Positions 34,519 through 44,154 are shown, counted from the stretch's first letter. The stretch is 64,000 nucleotides of DNA from an uncultured Afifella sp. (GCA_947259045.1 CAMYKZ010000001.1:100555-164554); one strand, 5' to 3'. The notes: generated by a model from the letters alone, not told the origin. Made by a program: numbers and translations.

Positions 34519-36828
34519 TTACGACGCTTGGATCAACTTGTCAGGCCCATCACCCGACGGACCGGCCTGCGTAAAATCGTCAAAACCCGCCAGTTCGGCG
34601 TTCTCCGCCTGCAACCGGCTTCGCATATCGGTCAGAAATCCTTCGATCGTATCCTTGAGGATTTCCGCCTGGCTTGAAAGCTTTCCGGTTGCATCCACGA
34701 CCTGCCGGGCAGAATTCATGTTGACCGCATTCGCCTGCTGCACCCCGGCAATGTTTGTCTCCACCTGATCGGTGCTGTTTGAAGCCTGCTGAGCGCTTTC
34801 GGCGATGTCGCGCGTAGACATCCGCTGCTGCTCGACAGCAACGCCAACGGAGCCGGCAGAATCGCCAAGACCCGCAATGACGCTCTGGACATCATCAATG
34901 GTGCTCGCCATGTCCTTCGCAGCCGCCTGCATGCCGATGATCTGCTCACCGATCTGCCGGGTTGCATCCGATGCGCGGGTTGCCAGTGCACGAACCTCGT
35001 TTGCAACGACACCAAAGCCGCGGCCCGCCTCGCCGGCCCTGGCGGCTTCGACGGAGGCGTTGAGCGCCAGCAGGTTCGTCTGGAACGCGACGTCCCTGAT
35101 CAGATCGACAATATCGCCGATGCGGTCTGCAGCGCCCGTCAGTGTTTCAACCTTTGAACCTGTCAGATCGACGGCCTGCACGGTCTTCTGTGCAAGATCG
35201 ACCGACTGGCCAACCTGGTCGCCGATCTGATCAACCGATTGCGCCAGTTGCCGGGCCGCGGTCGCGACATTTTCCACATTCCCTGCGGCATGCCCCGAGG
35301 CTTCCTTCATGTCGGTCGACTTGGACATCGTCTCGTCGGCAGTCGCCAGCAATTCCTGTGCAGCGCCCTCCATCTGGGCCGCAGCGGCGGAGACGGACTG
35401 GACAACATCCATGACGCTGGCTTCAAGGTCGCTTGCCATCCGCAGTTGAACTTGGCGGCTCTCCTCTTCGGCCTGACGCTTCAGTTCCAGCTGATCATGC
35501 TGGCGCTGCGCTTCAATCTCCTGGGCGCGCGCTTCCTGCTCGGCCTGCCGCGCAGCAATTCTGTCCTGCTCAAGCGAAAGTTCGGTATTGCGGATCAGCG
35601 CTATCCGGAATCGTTCCATGGACGTGCGCACGCTGTCAATTTCGCGCAGGCGTACGGGGAGCATAACAGCATCCGTATTGCCTTGGCTGAGCTCGTCCAG
35701 CACCAGGCTTGCTTCCGTCAGCCTGACGACAAGATGCCGCCTGACCATCCAGCCGATCAACAGGCCCGCCATGGCCAATATGGCCAATGCCACAAAAGAG
35801 GTTCGTTCGATATCGACCACTGAATCGGCGATGGACCGGACACTCCTTGTGGCTTGTGCGGCAGCATCGCTGGAGAGAGATCGGCTGAGCGCCGTCAGTT
35901 TTGCGACAGCCTGATCGCTGCTTTTGCCTGCCTGTGAGAGAACGTTCAGATATTGCTTCTGCAGGTCGACGATTGCCGCCAGTTTTGCGTATTCCTCAAC
36001 CAGCGGCGCGACATATTCATACTCGCCGGAACTAGGCAAAAGCCCGGACAATTTCTGCAATCGTTCAAGCGAATAACTGAAGTTTGCGGCTCGATCCGTG
36101 ATTTTGTCGCTGTTTGTTGACCCGATGATGCCGGTCAGCTGCGCGCGGTTGCCACGCAACGTCGTCAGCAAAGTCTCTGTCGTTGTATTGACCTCGTGCA
36201 GTTCTTTCAGATTGCGCTGAATGATCGGGAGTTCAAGTGCATTGGTGACGTCGAAATCGTCAATCAGTTCCTCAAGCCCGCCAGCCGTTACCTCGACGAT
36301 AGACGACAGGGTGGCGTCGATCTCGTCGATCGTCTGGTCCGCATCTGCAATCAGGTTGTCCATCCGCTGCCTGATCCGGCCGGCTTCGTCGGCCCGTCCG
36401 GCAGCAGAAACAATGCTCGACAATGCCTGCTCGATCACATCAGCCGTTACCGCATCGCCATTGACCATCTGGTCGGCAGCGATCGCTTCGGCATCGGCAA
36501 GAAACTGCGCTCTTGCCTCAGATGTCGGCGCGACAAGCACCTGGACGGCAAAACGCGTCAGGCTTTCTGTGCTCAGCGCGCTGCGGTTTTGCGCGGTTGA
36601 CTTCGGGATGGCGATTTCGGTCGTATCTCTGGCAAGTTTGCCGATTTCCGACAGGCGCGACCCGACGATCGACGCCATCGTGGCGGTCAGCAGCGTAGTC
36701 AACAAGAATGTGACGACCATAGCGCGCGACAGGCTGATCGTCCTGATGCTTTGGAGTGTCTTGCGGTCGGCTGCCGGCCGGGTTGCTTCATCCGGTTCCA
36801 GCTCGTTTTCATGCAAATGTCTGGTCAT
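34519..36828 (-). CDS. Methyl-accepting chemotaxis protein
   Basis: The 769-aa receptor starts at 36828 with GGGA nine bases upstream. TM1 is about residues 33-57 (LSRAMVVTFLLTTLLTATMA), then a long helical periplasmic ligand domain to about 340, TM2 about 340-361 (FVALAILAMAGLLIGWMV), HAMP, a charged coiled coil (QAEQEARAQEIEAQRQH) and the signalling domain with hairpin tip near 590 (NLLALNASVEAARAGEAGRG). No CheR/CheB-binding pentapeptide ends the protein. No che genes are near. It lies 119 bases downstream of an ethylbenzene-dehydrogenase-like gene on the same strand, a possible periplasmic partner. Confidence 0.9.
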   Translation of the reverse strand: MTRHLHENELEPDEATRPAADRKTLQSIRTISLSRAMVVTFLLTTLLTATMASIVGSRLSEIGKLARDTTEIAIPKSTAQNRSALSTESLTRFAVQVLVAPTSEARAQFLADAEAIAADQMVNGDAVTADVIEQALSSIVSAAGRADEAGRIRQRMDNLIADADQTIDEIDATLSSIVEVTAGGLEELIDDFDVTNALELPIIQRNLKELHEVNTTTETLLTTLRGNRAQLTGIIGSTNSDKITDRAANFSYSLERLQKLSGLLPSSGEYEYVAPLVEEYAKLAAIVDLQKQYLNVLSQAGKSSDQAVAKLTALSRSLSSDAAAQATRSVRSIADSVVDIERTSFVALAILAMAGLLIGWMVRRHLVVRLTEASLVLDELSQGNTDAVMLPVRLREIDSVRTSMERFRIALIRNTELSLEQDRIAARQAEQEARAQEIEAQRQHDQLELKRQAEEESRQVQLRMASDLEASVMDVVQSVSAAAAQMEGAAQELLATADETMSKSTDMKEASGHAAGNVENVATAARQLAQSVDQIGDQVGQSVDLAQKTVQAVDLTGSKVETLTGAADRIGDIVDLIRDVAFQTNLLALNASVEAARAGEAGRGFGVVANEVRALATRASDATRQIGEQIIGMQAAAKDMASTIDDVQSVIAGLGDSAGSVGVAVEQQRMSTRDIAESAQQASNSTDQVETNIAGVQQANAVNMNSARQVVDATGKLSSQAEILKDTIEGFLTDMRSRLQAENAELAGFDDFTQAGPSGDGPDKLIQAS

Positions 36829-36947
36829 TGAATTTTCCCGGTAACGCTGTGTCGCTTTCGCGCTTCTGTTTGGCGACCAATAGTGCGCGGGGGGCACGTG
36901 CTCCCCGCATACTGCCATTGCAGATCCTTGATCGCGGCCATGCTTGC

Positions 36948-37802
36948 CTACGAGCCGGGTCCACCGGTCTGGAGGATCACCACTTCGGAGACGCTGTGTT
37001 TGCCGCCGCCGACGCTGTCAAAGGCGGCAATTGCTATTTCGATCCGGCCCTTGGCGGGGATGACGGCATCGTCGGCATGACCGGTATCCAGTTTGCGCGA
37101 CATTTCCAGGCTCCAGCGACCGTTGCGCCAGACGCCCATGGCCTGGACATCGGCAATACTGCCTGCAGCGTTCAGGTTGACCTCGTAGCGCGGCATACGC
37201 TCTTCTTGCTTGCGGGTGTACTTCAGCGGTTTGTAAAGCCGGTCGCCGGAATCGCTGAGCCGGGCAAGATAGATCGACTTGCCGTCCCGCGTTGGCCATT
37301 CCTTGGCTTTGTCAAAAGGTGTTCTGGAAACCTTCCACATTTTGTCGTGCACAATACCGGCGGGATTGGATCGTGAGGCCTTCCAGTGCCAGACATCGGC
37401 TTCAAACTCGTTGCCGCCAATCTTGTTCATGGAAAAATTGCCGGACATTTTCAGCGAAATCGCCAGCCGGTCTTCATTTTCCTTCGTCGCCTTGTAAGCG
37501 CCGGACGCCTCATTCCACTCAAATGGCTTGTGCAGAACATTCTCGCTGCTGTCTGCCCAGCTCGCCAGGACATAGATCCGGCCGTCGCGCACAGCGGCTC
37601 GCATTTCCACCATATCCACACCGCCCTTGCCTGACACCGGCACTGAAATGCCGCTGATGCCATTCCAGTCCGATATTTCGCCGTCGACAACAATGTTCTG
37701 CGTGGTGTTCGGTGCGGAAAGAACCTGTTGCTCCTGTGCATTCGCACCATAACAAACCATGGCGGACCTGAGCGCTATTGCGGATGCTGTTTTGATCTTC
37801 AT
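36948..37802 (-). CDS. Periplasmic ethylbenzene-dehydrogenase-like haem-binding domain protein
   Basis: The 284-aa protein starts at 37802, eight bases after GAGGA, and has a signal peptide (KTASAIALRSAMVCYGANA). The mature part fits the EB_dh family: VVDGEISDWNGISG, DMVEMRAAVRDGRIYVLASW, DRLAISLKMSG, then EADVWHWKASRSN and a conserved C-terminal VIPAKGRIEIAIAAFDS. In ethylbenzene and DMSO-type dehydrogenases this fold is the haem b gamma subunit with Met/Lys ligands; stand-alone secreted versions have no known role. The VWHWKA stretch is typical of members accompanying cytochromes. Its only operon partner is the chemoreceptor gene. Confidence 0.75.
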   Translation of the reverse strand: MKIKTASAIALRSAMVCYGANAQEQQVLSAPNTTQNIVVDGEISDWNGISGISVPVSGKGGVDMVEMRAAVRDGRIYVLASWADSSENVLHKPFEWNEASGAYKATKENEDRLAISLKMSGNFSMNKIGGNEFEADVWHWKASRSNPAGIVHDKMWKVSRTPFDKAKEWPTRDGKSIYLARLSDSGDRLYKPLKYTRKQEERMPRYEVNLNAAGSIADVQAMGVWRNGRWSLEMSRKLDTGHADDAVIPAKGRIEIAIAAFDSVGGGKHSVSEVVILQTGGPGS

Positions 37803-38223
37803 CGCTATCTTCCTCGTTTCAAAATCCGGCGAGCCCCATCCAGCGGGATCCCTAAACCTTCCACTCTGGTATTCCAAAATCTTGATTTAAGTATTAAATT
37901 CAGTTTTATCTCTTGTTAACGATATAATTGTTAATAAAATTCCAATTAACCATGGATATACGTAATAACAGTTATTAGTTGTAGGAAATATGAATTATCG
38001 CCGTGATTCAATCAGTGCTATGCGCTCTATTTAGTTGAAACAGCGAAATTTATTATTGTTGACCTGCCCTTTATGGCAAAAAAAGACGGATAATTAGAAC
38101 TATACCCACCATCGGTAACGTCGAATCAGAGTTGCGATACCCGGTGCCCGCCGCGATTTCGGCTTCCGGCCGGGCGGCGATGCAGTTATGGTCCGCGCCG
38201 CTGAACGAACCAATGAGGCTATC
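37803..38223. other. AT-rich divergent intergenic region with palindrome
   Basis: This 421-base gap is much poorer in GC than the rest of the window between about 37880 and 38100. TAATAAC-A-GTTATTA (37963-37977) is a perfect 7-1-7 palindrome, and TTAAC/GTTAA motifs recur at 37915-37950. It should contain promoters for the leftward haem-domain/chemoreceptor genes and the rightward CoA-transferase genes. No coding frame or RNA is apparent. Confidence 0.45.
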
Positions 38224-39424
38224 ATGTCCGGACCGCTTGAAGGTGTGCGCATCCTCGATCTGACGTCGATGATTTCCGGCCCGACGACAACCATGCTTCT
38301 GGCCGACCAGGGCGCCGATGTGATCAAGGTGGAAAATCCGCGCGGCGGCGATAAGACCCGCAACGTTTCCACCGCCCGCAACGGATTTTCCGCATCCTTC
38401 GTAAACAACAATCGCAACAAGCGCTCCATCACGCTGAACCTGAAAGAGCCGCGCGGCGTCGAAATTCTCAAGCGACTGGCCCGGGATGCCGATGTACTGG
38501 TGCGAACGCATCGGCGTCGGCGAGCGCGATATCCGCGCCGTCGCGCCGTCGATCATCTATGTCTCCATCAGCGGCTTTGGCGAGACCGGGCCGTTTGCCC
38601 AGAAGCCGGTCTACGATCCGCTCGTGCAGGCGCTGTCCGGGCTGACCAGCGTTCAGGCCGGCTCCGACGAAGAGCGTCCGCGGCTGGTGCGCACCATCGT
38701 GCCCGACAAGCTGACCGGTTTTGCCGCAGCCCAGGCGGTAACAGCCGCTTTGTTTGCCCGCCTGCGAACCGGCGAAGGCCAGCATATCAGGCTTTCCATG
38801 CTGGACAGCGTGGTGGCTTTTCTGTGGGGCTCCGACATGGGGGCGCATACCTTCGTCGGCGACGAACTGGCAAAAGAAACCGCCCAGAGTTTTATCGATC
38901 TGATCTATGAAACCGCCGACGGCTATATTTCGGTTGCGGTTCAGTCGAACAAGGAATGGGCCGGCCTGTGCCGCGCCTTCAACACGCCTGAATGGCGCGA
39001 AGATCCGCGTTTTGCGACTTCGGCACTGCGGCAGGAGAATATCGATGCCCGGCTGACCCTGACCCAGGAGATGCTGCACACGGCCAACACTGACGAATGG
39101 CTTGACCGGCTGGAAGCCGAAGACGTTCCCTGTGCGCCGGTGCTGACACGCTCTCAGGTGATCGGTCATCCGCAGATCGTCGCCAACGAGACCGTCGTCG
39201 AACACGAGCATCCGGTGGCAGGCACTCTGCGCCAGGCCCGCCCGGCCCCGCGATTTTCGGCGATGCCGACAATGTTGCGCCATCCTGCGCCCGCACTCGG
39301 ACAGCATACAGGCGAGGTGCTTTCCTCAGCCGGCCTGAGCGAGAGCGAAATCGCCGGCCTGGCCGCCGACGGAGTGATTACACTGGGGCCCATACCGGAG
39401 CCGGCAACGGGGCAGGCATCATGA
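38224..39424 (+). pseudogene. CaiB/BaiF class III CoA-transferase, broken by internal deletion
   Basis: The start at 38224 follows GAGG. One frame gives the N-terminal ~94 residues (LEGVRILDLTSMISGPTTTM, GADVIKVENPRGGDKTRNVS), ending at ARDADVLV. The rest is in another frame from GERDIRAVAPSIIYVSISGFGETGP onward to 39424, including VYDPLVQALSGLTS with the candidate catalytic Asp. Between them, near 38502-38504, the NFRPG segment normal in this family is missing; the joint fits a loss of about 23 bases, which also shifts the frame. The encoded enzyme would move CoA between carboxylic acids. It is a recent pseudogene or an assembly fault; the second half is otherwise intact. Confidence 0.75.
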
Positions 39425-40113
39425 GCCGGCCGATCGACTTTTATTACTGGCCAACCCCAAACGGCTGGAAGGTTTCCATCATGCTGGAAGAATGCGGCCT
39501 GCGCTACACCATGATCCCGGTCAATATCGGCAAGGGCGACCAGTTTACGCCGGAATTCCTCGCCATCAGCCCGAACAGCCGGATGCCGGCCATTGTCGAC
39601 CATGACGGTCGCGAACCGGTTTCGGTGTTTGAGTCCGGCGCCATCCTTCTGCATCTGGCCGAAAAGGCCGGGCGGTTTATGGCAACCGACGCGAGGGGCC
39701 GCAAGGAAACCCTTGAATGGCTGTTCTGGCAGGTTGGCAATCAGGGGCCGATGGCCGGCCAGCTCAGCCATTTCCGCAATTACGCGCCCGACGGCGAACA
39801 GGAGGGGTACGCCCGCCAGCGTTATGTGAAGGAATATCAGCGCTGCCTCGGTGTGCTGGAGCAAAGGCTCGATGACCGCGACTATCTTGTCGGCGACTAT
39901 TCCATTGTCGACATGATCTCATGGCCGTGGGTGCTGATCGCCAAGGCGATGGACATATCGCTTGAGCCCTATCCCAATGTCGTCCGGTGGCGGCAGGCGG
40001 TCAAGGAGCGGCCGGCGGTCCAGCGCGGGGTGGCTCTCGGCAAGGAATTCCGCCGCGCTGCGCCGCCCAGTGACGAGGAACGAAAGATTCTGTTCAATCA
40101 GGATGTCGGATAG
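39421..40113 (+). CDS. Glutathione S-transferase family protein, Nu-class-like (YfcG/YghU)
   Basis: The 230-aa protein has a thioredoxin-fold N-terminal half with YYWPTPNGWKVSIMLEECGL and SPNSRMPAIVDHDG, then ESGAILLHLAEKAG, and a helical C-terminal half with QVGNQGPMAGQLSHFRNYAP. The TPNG-K and GNQGPM-GQ motifs are those of Nu-class YfcG/YghU, which bind two glutathiones and reduce disulfides. The start overlaps the CoA-transferase end by four bases, so translation of this gene was coupled to the intact upstream gene. Confidence 0.87.
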   Translation: MSRPIDFYYWPTPNGWKVSIMLEECGLRYTMIPVNIGKGDQFTPEFLAISPNSRMPAIVDHDGREPVSVFESGAILLHLAEKAGRFMATDARGRKETLEWLFWQVGNQGPMAGQLSHFRNYAPDGEQEGYARQRYVKEYQRCLGVLEQRLDDRDYLVGDYSIVDMISWPWVLIAKAMDISLEPYPNVVRWRQAVKERPAVQRGVALGKEFRRAAPPSDEERKILFNQDVG

Positions 40114-40170
40114 AGGCCGCGTTCCACAAACGCCGGCATCGCTGCGGGCGGAAAACGGAATTTGCGACGA

Positions 40171-40737
40171 TCAGGCGCTTGCCGCTTTTCGTCGCCTGCG
40201 CCGGCCGGCCAGGCCGAGACCGCCCAGAGCCGCCGCAAACAGCGGCAACGCCGCCGGCAGCGGAACCGATGAAACGGTGATATTTCCAAGCGTGATATTG
40301 CTTCCGCCATCGGCCGTGAGATTGGCGATCAACGTGTAGGTGCTGCCGTTCAGACTGGTCAGGATCGTCGCGATAAACTGCCCGGCAATGTTCTGGAAAA
40401 CAGCGCTGGCCGTCGATGCTGCATTGCCGGCAATGCCATCGACGATAAAACTGTCCGGCGACACATAGCCGGTTGCAGTCTGAAACTGTGACGCAACGTA
40501 TCTGTCCGGTTCAAATGTCGGATTGAGAACCATGCCGAAACTGTTATTGATGCCCGGGAAGCTCATGGCGTCGGAAATTGAACATGTGTCGAGTGTCGCA
40601 TCGTAGGATACGAGAGTCGCCGTGGCCGAATCGTACGCTCCGCTGCAAACTGCAGCGGCCGCCTGATTCGGTGCAAAGGCAAAAACGCTCATTCCAAGCG
40701 CTATGGCGGCAAGCCAACGTGTTGAACCGGTTATCAT
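40171..40737 (-). CDS. VPLPA-CTERM sorting-domain surface protein
   Basis: I start at 40737 (188 aa), where GGGGTGGG lies upstream. A signal peptide (STRWLAAIALGMSVFAFAP) leads into a beta-rich mature part, and the C-terminus is VPLPAALPLFAAALGGLGLAG followed by RRRRRK: the tripartite VPLPA-CTERM sorting signal recognised by an exosortase. Such proteins are cut and released to, or anchored at, the cell surface, often with exopolysaccharide. No exosortase or polysaccharide gene is in the window. The middle is low in Cys and Lys and rich in Ser/Thr. Confidence 0.85.
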   Translation of the reverse strand: MITGSTRWLAAIALGMSVFAFAPNQAAAAVCSGAYDSATATLVSYDATLDTCSISDAMSFPGINNSFGMVLNPTFEPDRYVASQFQTATGYVSPDSFIVDGIAGNAASTASAVFQNIAGQFIATILTSLNGSTYTLIANLTADGGSNITLGNITVSSVPLPAALPLFAAALGGLGLAGRRRRRKAASA

Positions 40738-40940
40738 AATCCCACCCCGTGTCCGAAATTTTCCAAATCGGAAAGGGTCACCGCGTCCCAATCCAGCCCT
40801 CTATCCGTTACACTTTGTTCATATTACGAAAGAATGCAACCACAAGAGGATGAAAGTGGACATATTCTCAAAAACGCCTATTTCGCAGCTGCCGCTGCGC
40901 CGTCAACCCGGCATTTAGACTTTGCAAGGCAAATGGAACC

Positions 40941-42365
40941 ATGTGGACGACCCTGACATTCCTGCACATCCTGATTGCAACTCTGGTCACCGGCCATGCG
41001 CTGCTGCACAAGAGTGAAGTCCGCTCGGCGATCGGCTGGATCGGTCTGGGCTGGCTTTCGCCGTTTTTCGGTGGCGCGATCTACCTCGCTTTCGGCATCA
41101 ACCGGGTTGCCCGCCGCGCCTCGCGGATCCCTAGGATCGTCAATGTAACCGATGGACCCGTAGAGGTCCTGGCCGGCTGTCTGACGCTGGATGACAATAT
41201 CCGCACCATTGCCGAGGTCGGCGACAGGGTCACTTCGATTCCACTGACCGGCGGCAACAGCATCGAAATGTTGCAGGGCGGCAATGAGGCCTACCCGGCC
41301 ATGCTTGCGGAAATCGGCAGGGCGCAACACACAATCGCTCTTGCCTCCTACATTTTCCGGCCAGATCGTGTCGGCGAGGATTTTGTCCGCGCCCTGGCCG
41401 CGGCCCATGACCGTGGCGTGCAGATCCGCGTTCTGGTCGACGGGATCGGCAGCGGTTATTTCTGGTCTCCCGTCATCAGTCAACTTCGCGCAGCAGGCGT
41501 CCCGGCACGGCGCTTCATGCATAACTGGCTTCCTTGGCGCATGTCATTCATCAATCTGCGCAACCACAAGAAACTGATGATCATAGACGGCGCGATCGCC
41601 TATACCGGCGGCCTCAATCTCGGCATTGAAAATGTCTGGCCAAGCCGCCGGGCGCGGATTTCCGGCCGGCCCGTGCGGCCCGTCATCGACGTTCATTTCC
41701 ACCTGAAGGGGCCTGTCGTCAGCCAGCTGATGACCAGTTTTGCAGAAGACTGGCACTTCACGACCGGCGAACAGCTTGACGAACCGACCTGGTGGCCGGA
41801 AATCGAGCCGGCCGGTTCTGCACTTGCCCGCGGCATCAGTTCCGGTCCCGACGAAGATATCGGCAAGATCGAAACTCTGCTTGCTGCAGCGATCGGCCAG
41901 GCGAAACGGCGGATTCGAATTGTCACGCCGTATTTTCTTCCCGACGAGCGGTTGCGGCTGGCAATCAGCCTCGCGGCCTTGCGCGGGGTCGAGATTGAAC
42001 TGGTTATTCCCGAACAGTCCGATCATGTTATCATGAACTGGGCCATGAGCAGCCATCTGTCATTCTTCCCCCTTGAGAGCATCCGGGTCTTCATGACCTC
42101 AGGCGCTTTCGATCATTCCAAGCTTCTGACTGTCGACGGCAACTGGTGCGCTGTCGGCAGCATCAACTGGGACGTGCGCAGCCTTCGGCTCAATTTCGAA
42201 TTTCTGCTGGAATCCTACCACCAGCCGCTGATCGGGCAGATCGACGCACTGATCGATCAGAAAATATCCGGCGCCAGACACCTTGAGGCGGCTGCTCTTG
42301 CCGCCCGGTCGCTGCCGGTAAAACTCAGGGACGCGTTTGCGCGTCTGCTGCTGCCGTATCTGTGA
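40941..42365 (+). CDS. cls: Cardiolipin synthase, phospholipase D family
   Basis: The 474-aa membrane-bound enzyme has two N-terminal hydrophobic segments (residues ~1-20 and ~30-52) and two catalytic HKD motifs: NHKKLMIIDGAIAYTGGLN and DHSKLLTVDGNWCAVGSINWD. It condenses two phosphatidylglycerols (or PG with another phospholipid) into cardiolipin. The length and domain order match the proteobacterial ClsA-type. It is followed ten bases later by an endonuclease/exonuclease/phosphatase gene, a pairing seen in rhizobia, and the two are probably one operon. Confidence 0.88.
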   Translation: MWTTLTFLHILIATLVTGHALLHKSEVRSAIGWIGLGWLSPFFGGAIYLAFGINRVARRASRIPRIVNVTDGPVEVLAGCLTLDDNIRTIAEVGDRVTSIPLTGGNSIEMLQGGNEAYPAMLAEIGRAQHTIALASYIFRPDRVGEDFVRALAAAHDRGVQIRVLVDGIGSGYFWSPVISQLRAAGVPARRFMHNWLPWRMSFINLRNHKKLMIIDGAIAYTGGLNLGIENVWPSRRARISGRPVRPVIDVHFHLKGPVVSQLMTSFAEDWHFTTGEQLDEPTWWPEIEPAGSALARGISSGPDEDIGKIETLLAAAIGQAKRRIRIVTPYFLPDERLRLAISLAALRGVEIELVIPEQSDHVIMNWAMSSHLSFFPLESIRVFMTSGAFDHSKLLTVDGNWCAVGSINWDVRSLRLNFEFLLESYHQPLIGQIDALIDQKISGARHLEAAALAARSLPVKLRDAFARLLLPYL

Positions 42366-42375
42366 AGGATTGCCA

Positions 42376-43047
42376 ATGAAAAAACTGGTTCAGACACTGA
42401 CGGGCGGCCGTCGCCCGGCCACAACGGCCGGAGACAGCGTCCAGACCGTGCTGAAGGTGGTCAGCTGGAACCTGTTGCACCGCTCCGGTGCAATTGTGGA
42501 CGACATCACCAACCTGATCGAGCAGGAACAACCGGACCTGTTCCTGATGCAGGAAGCAACGGCGGCGATCGATACGCTTGCCGAACTGGCAGGTGGACAA
42601 TATGTCCGTCAGCCCTGGCCCGGGCGAAACCATGGTCTTGCCGCCTGGAGTCCCCGGCAATTGAACAATGCTGCCGCCCTGCCGCTGCCGGCGTCCAGAA
42701 TACCCGGCAAGTTCCCGCCGCGTTTTGCCCAGATGCTGGAAGTCGACAATATTTCAATTGCCAACGTGCATCTGTCGCACGGTCAGGTTCTCAACCGGCT
42801 GCAATTGCGCAAAATAGCCCAGTCGACTGAAGGCCCGACGGCCATCATCGGCGATTACAATACATTGGGGCCGATCGCGCTGCGTCATTTTTCCGATGTC
42901 GGTCCGCGCGGATCGACACACCGGGCGCAGGAAATCGTTCCCTTCCGCCTCGACCGCTGCCTGGTCCGCGATCTGCAATGCATCAGTGCAAGACGGCTGC
43001 GCCGCGGACGCTCCGACCATCGCCCGATCGTGATTGAACTGGGTTAA
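42376..43047 (+). CDS. Endonuclease/exonuclease/phosphatase-fold protein
   Basis: I start at 42376 (223 aa), six bases after AAGGA. The Mg-dependent phosphodiesterase motifs are in order: VVSWNLLHRS, LFLMQEATAAI, VHLSHG, IIGDYNTLG and RGRSDHRPIVIELG (general base Asp-His pair). Substrates in this fold range from DNA to inositol and phospho-lipids; position behind cardiolipin synthase suggests a phospholipid or phosphodiester target, which is inference. The enzyme lacks a signal peptide. Confidence 0.8.
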   Translation: MKKLVQTLTGGRRPATTAGDSVQTVLKVVSWNLLHRSGAIVDDITNLIEQEQPDLFLMQEATAAIDTLAELAGGQYVRQPWPGRNHGLAAWSPRQLNNAAALPLPASRIPGKFPPRFAQMLEVDNISIANVHLSHGQVLNRLQLRKIAQSTEGPTAIIGDYNTLGPIALRHFSDVGPRGSTHRAQEIVPFRLDRCLVRDLQCISARRLRRGRSDHRPIVIELG

Positions 43048-43061
43048 TCCCCGGTCGCGGA

Positions 43062-44153
43062 TTATTCCTGCAGGATCGCAAGATGATCAGCGCTCCAGCT
43101 GATCCAGACCTGATCCTGCGACATGTCCCCGGACTGCGCCGGGTCCAGATATGCGCTGACCACATTGCCGGTATGGTCGCCGACGCGGATTTCGGCCGCG
43201 GTCCGGCTGCCTTTGAAAATGCGGTTGACGAGTTTGCCTTCGATCGCCCGACCTTCGGCAGGCTTGCGCGCATGGCAGATGATATTCTCCGGCCGCAGCG
43301 CTGCGGTAATGCGCGCGCCCTGCGAGGGCTGGTGGCCAGGCCGGGCGATGCCTTCAACCTCTATCCCGTGCCAGTCGATGACGATTGTCGAGCCACTGCC
43401 GGCTCCGCGAACCGCGCCCTCGATAAAATTGGTATCGCCGATAAATTCGGCCACGAAACGGCTGCGCGGACGATGATACAGGTCCTCCGGCGTACCGTCC
43501 TGTTCAACGCGGCCGGCATTCATGACGACAATCCGGTCCGACATCGTCAACGCCTCCTCCTGATCATGGGTGACGAAAAAGAACGTCTTTCCCGTGCGTT
43601 TCTGGATATCCTTGAGCTCGATCTGGACCTGACTGCGCAGCTTGGCATCGAGCGCGCCAAGCGGTTCATCGAGAAGCAGCAATTTCGGATCCGGCGCCAG
43701 AGCCCTGGCCAACGCCACGCGCTGGCGCTGACCGCCTGACAGCTGGTCGGGCGTGCGCTCGCCAAATCCGTCCAGTTGCAGAAATTCCAGCAGCCGGTTC
43801 ACCTGGTTGTCGATCTGGGTTTTTGTCTGGCCGCGCGATTCCAGGCCGAAGGCGATGTTGCGGGCAACACTCATATGCGGGAACAGGGCATAATCCTGAA
43901 ACACCATGTTCACGTCCCTGCGGTTTGGCGGCAACGCCGTTACATCCGCTCCGTCCAGAATGATCCGCCCCTCGTCGGGGTCTTCGAAGCCCCCGAGAAT
44001 TCGCAAAGTCGTTGTTTTACCGCATCCGGAAGGCCCCAGGAACGTGACGAACTCGCCACTCATGATCTTCATGTCGAGGCGATCAACGGCGACGGTCTTG
44101 CCAAAGCGCTTCGTGACATTGTCCAGATGAACGATGATTTCGCTGTCGCTCAT
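43062..44153 (-). CDS. ABC transporter ATPase, PotA-type
   Basis: The 363-aa ATPase starts at 44153 with GGGAG eight bases upstream. It has Walker A GPSGCGKTTTLRILGG, the Q-loop NMVFQDYALFPHMSV, signature LSGGQRQRVALARAL, Walker B LLLLDEPLGALD, H-loop FVTHDQEEAL and a C-terminal TOBE domain from about 270, as in PotA (spermidine/putrescine) and related opine importers. It powers the permease pair encoded just upstream. It is the last gene of the eight-gene leftward run beginning at 50933. Confidence 0.9.
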   Translation of the reverse strand: MSDSEIIVHLDNVTKRFGKTVAVDRLDMKIMSGEFVTFLGPSGCGKTTTLRILGGFEDPDEGRIILDGADVTALPPNRRDVNMVFQDYALFPHMSVARNIAFGLESRGQTKTQIDNQVNRLLEFLQLDGFGERTPDQLSGGQRQRVALARALAPDPKLLLLDEPLGALDAKLRSQVQIELKDIQKRTGKTFFFVTHDQEEALTMSDRIVVMNAGRVEQDGTPEDLYHRPRSRFVAEFIGDTNFIEGAVRGAGSGSTIVIDWHGIEVEGIARPGHQPSQGARITAALRPENIICHARKPAEGRAIEGKLVNRIFKGSRTAAEIRVGDHTGNVVSAYLDPAQSGDMSQDQVWISWSADHLAILQE

Positions 44154-44154
44154 G

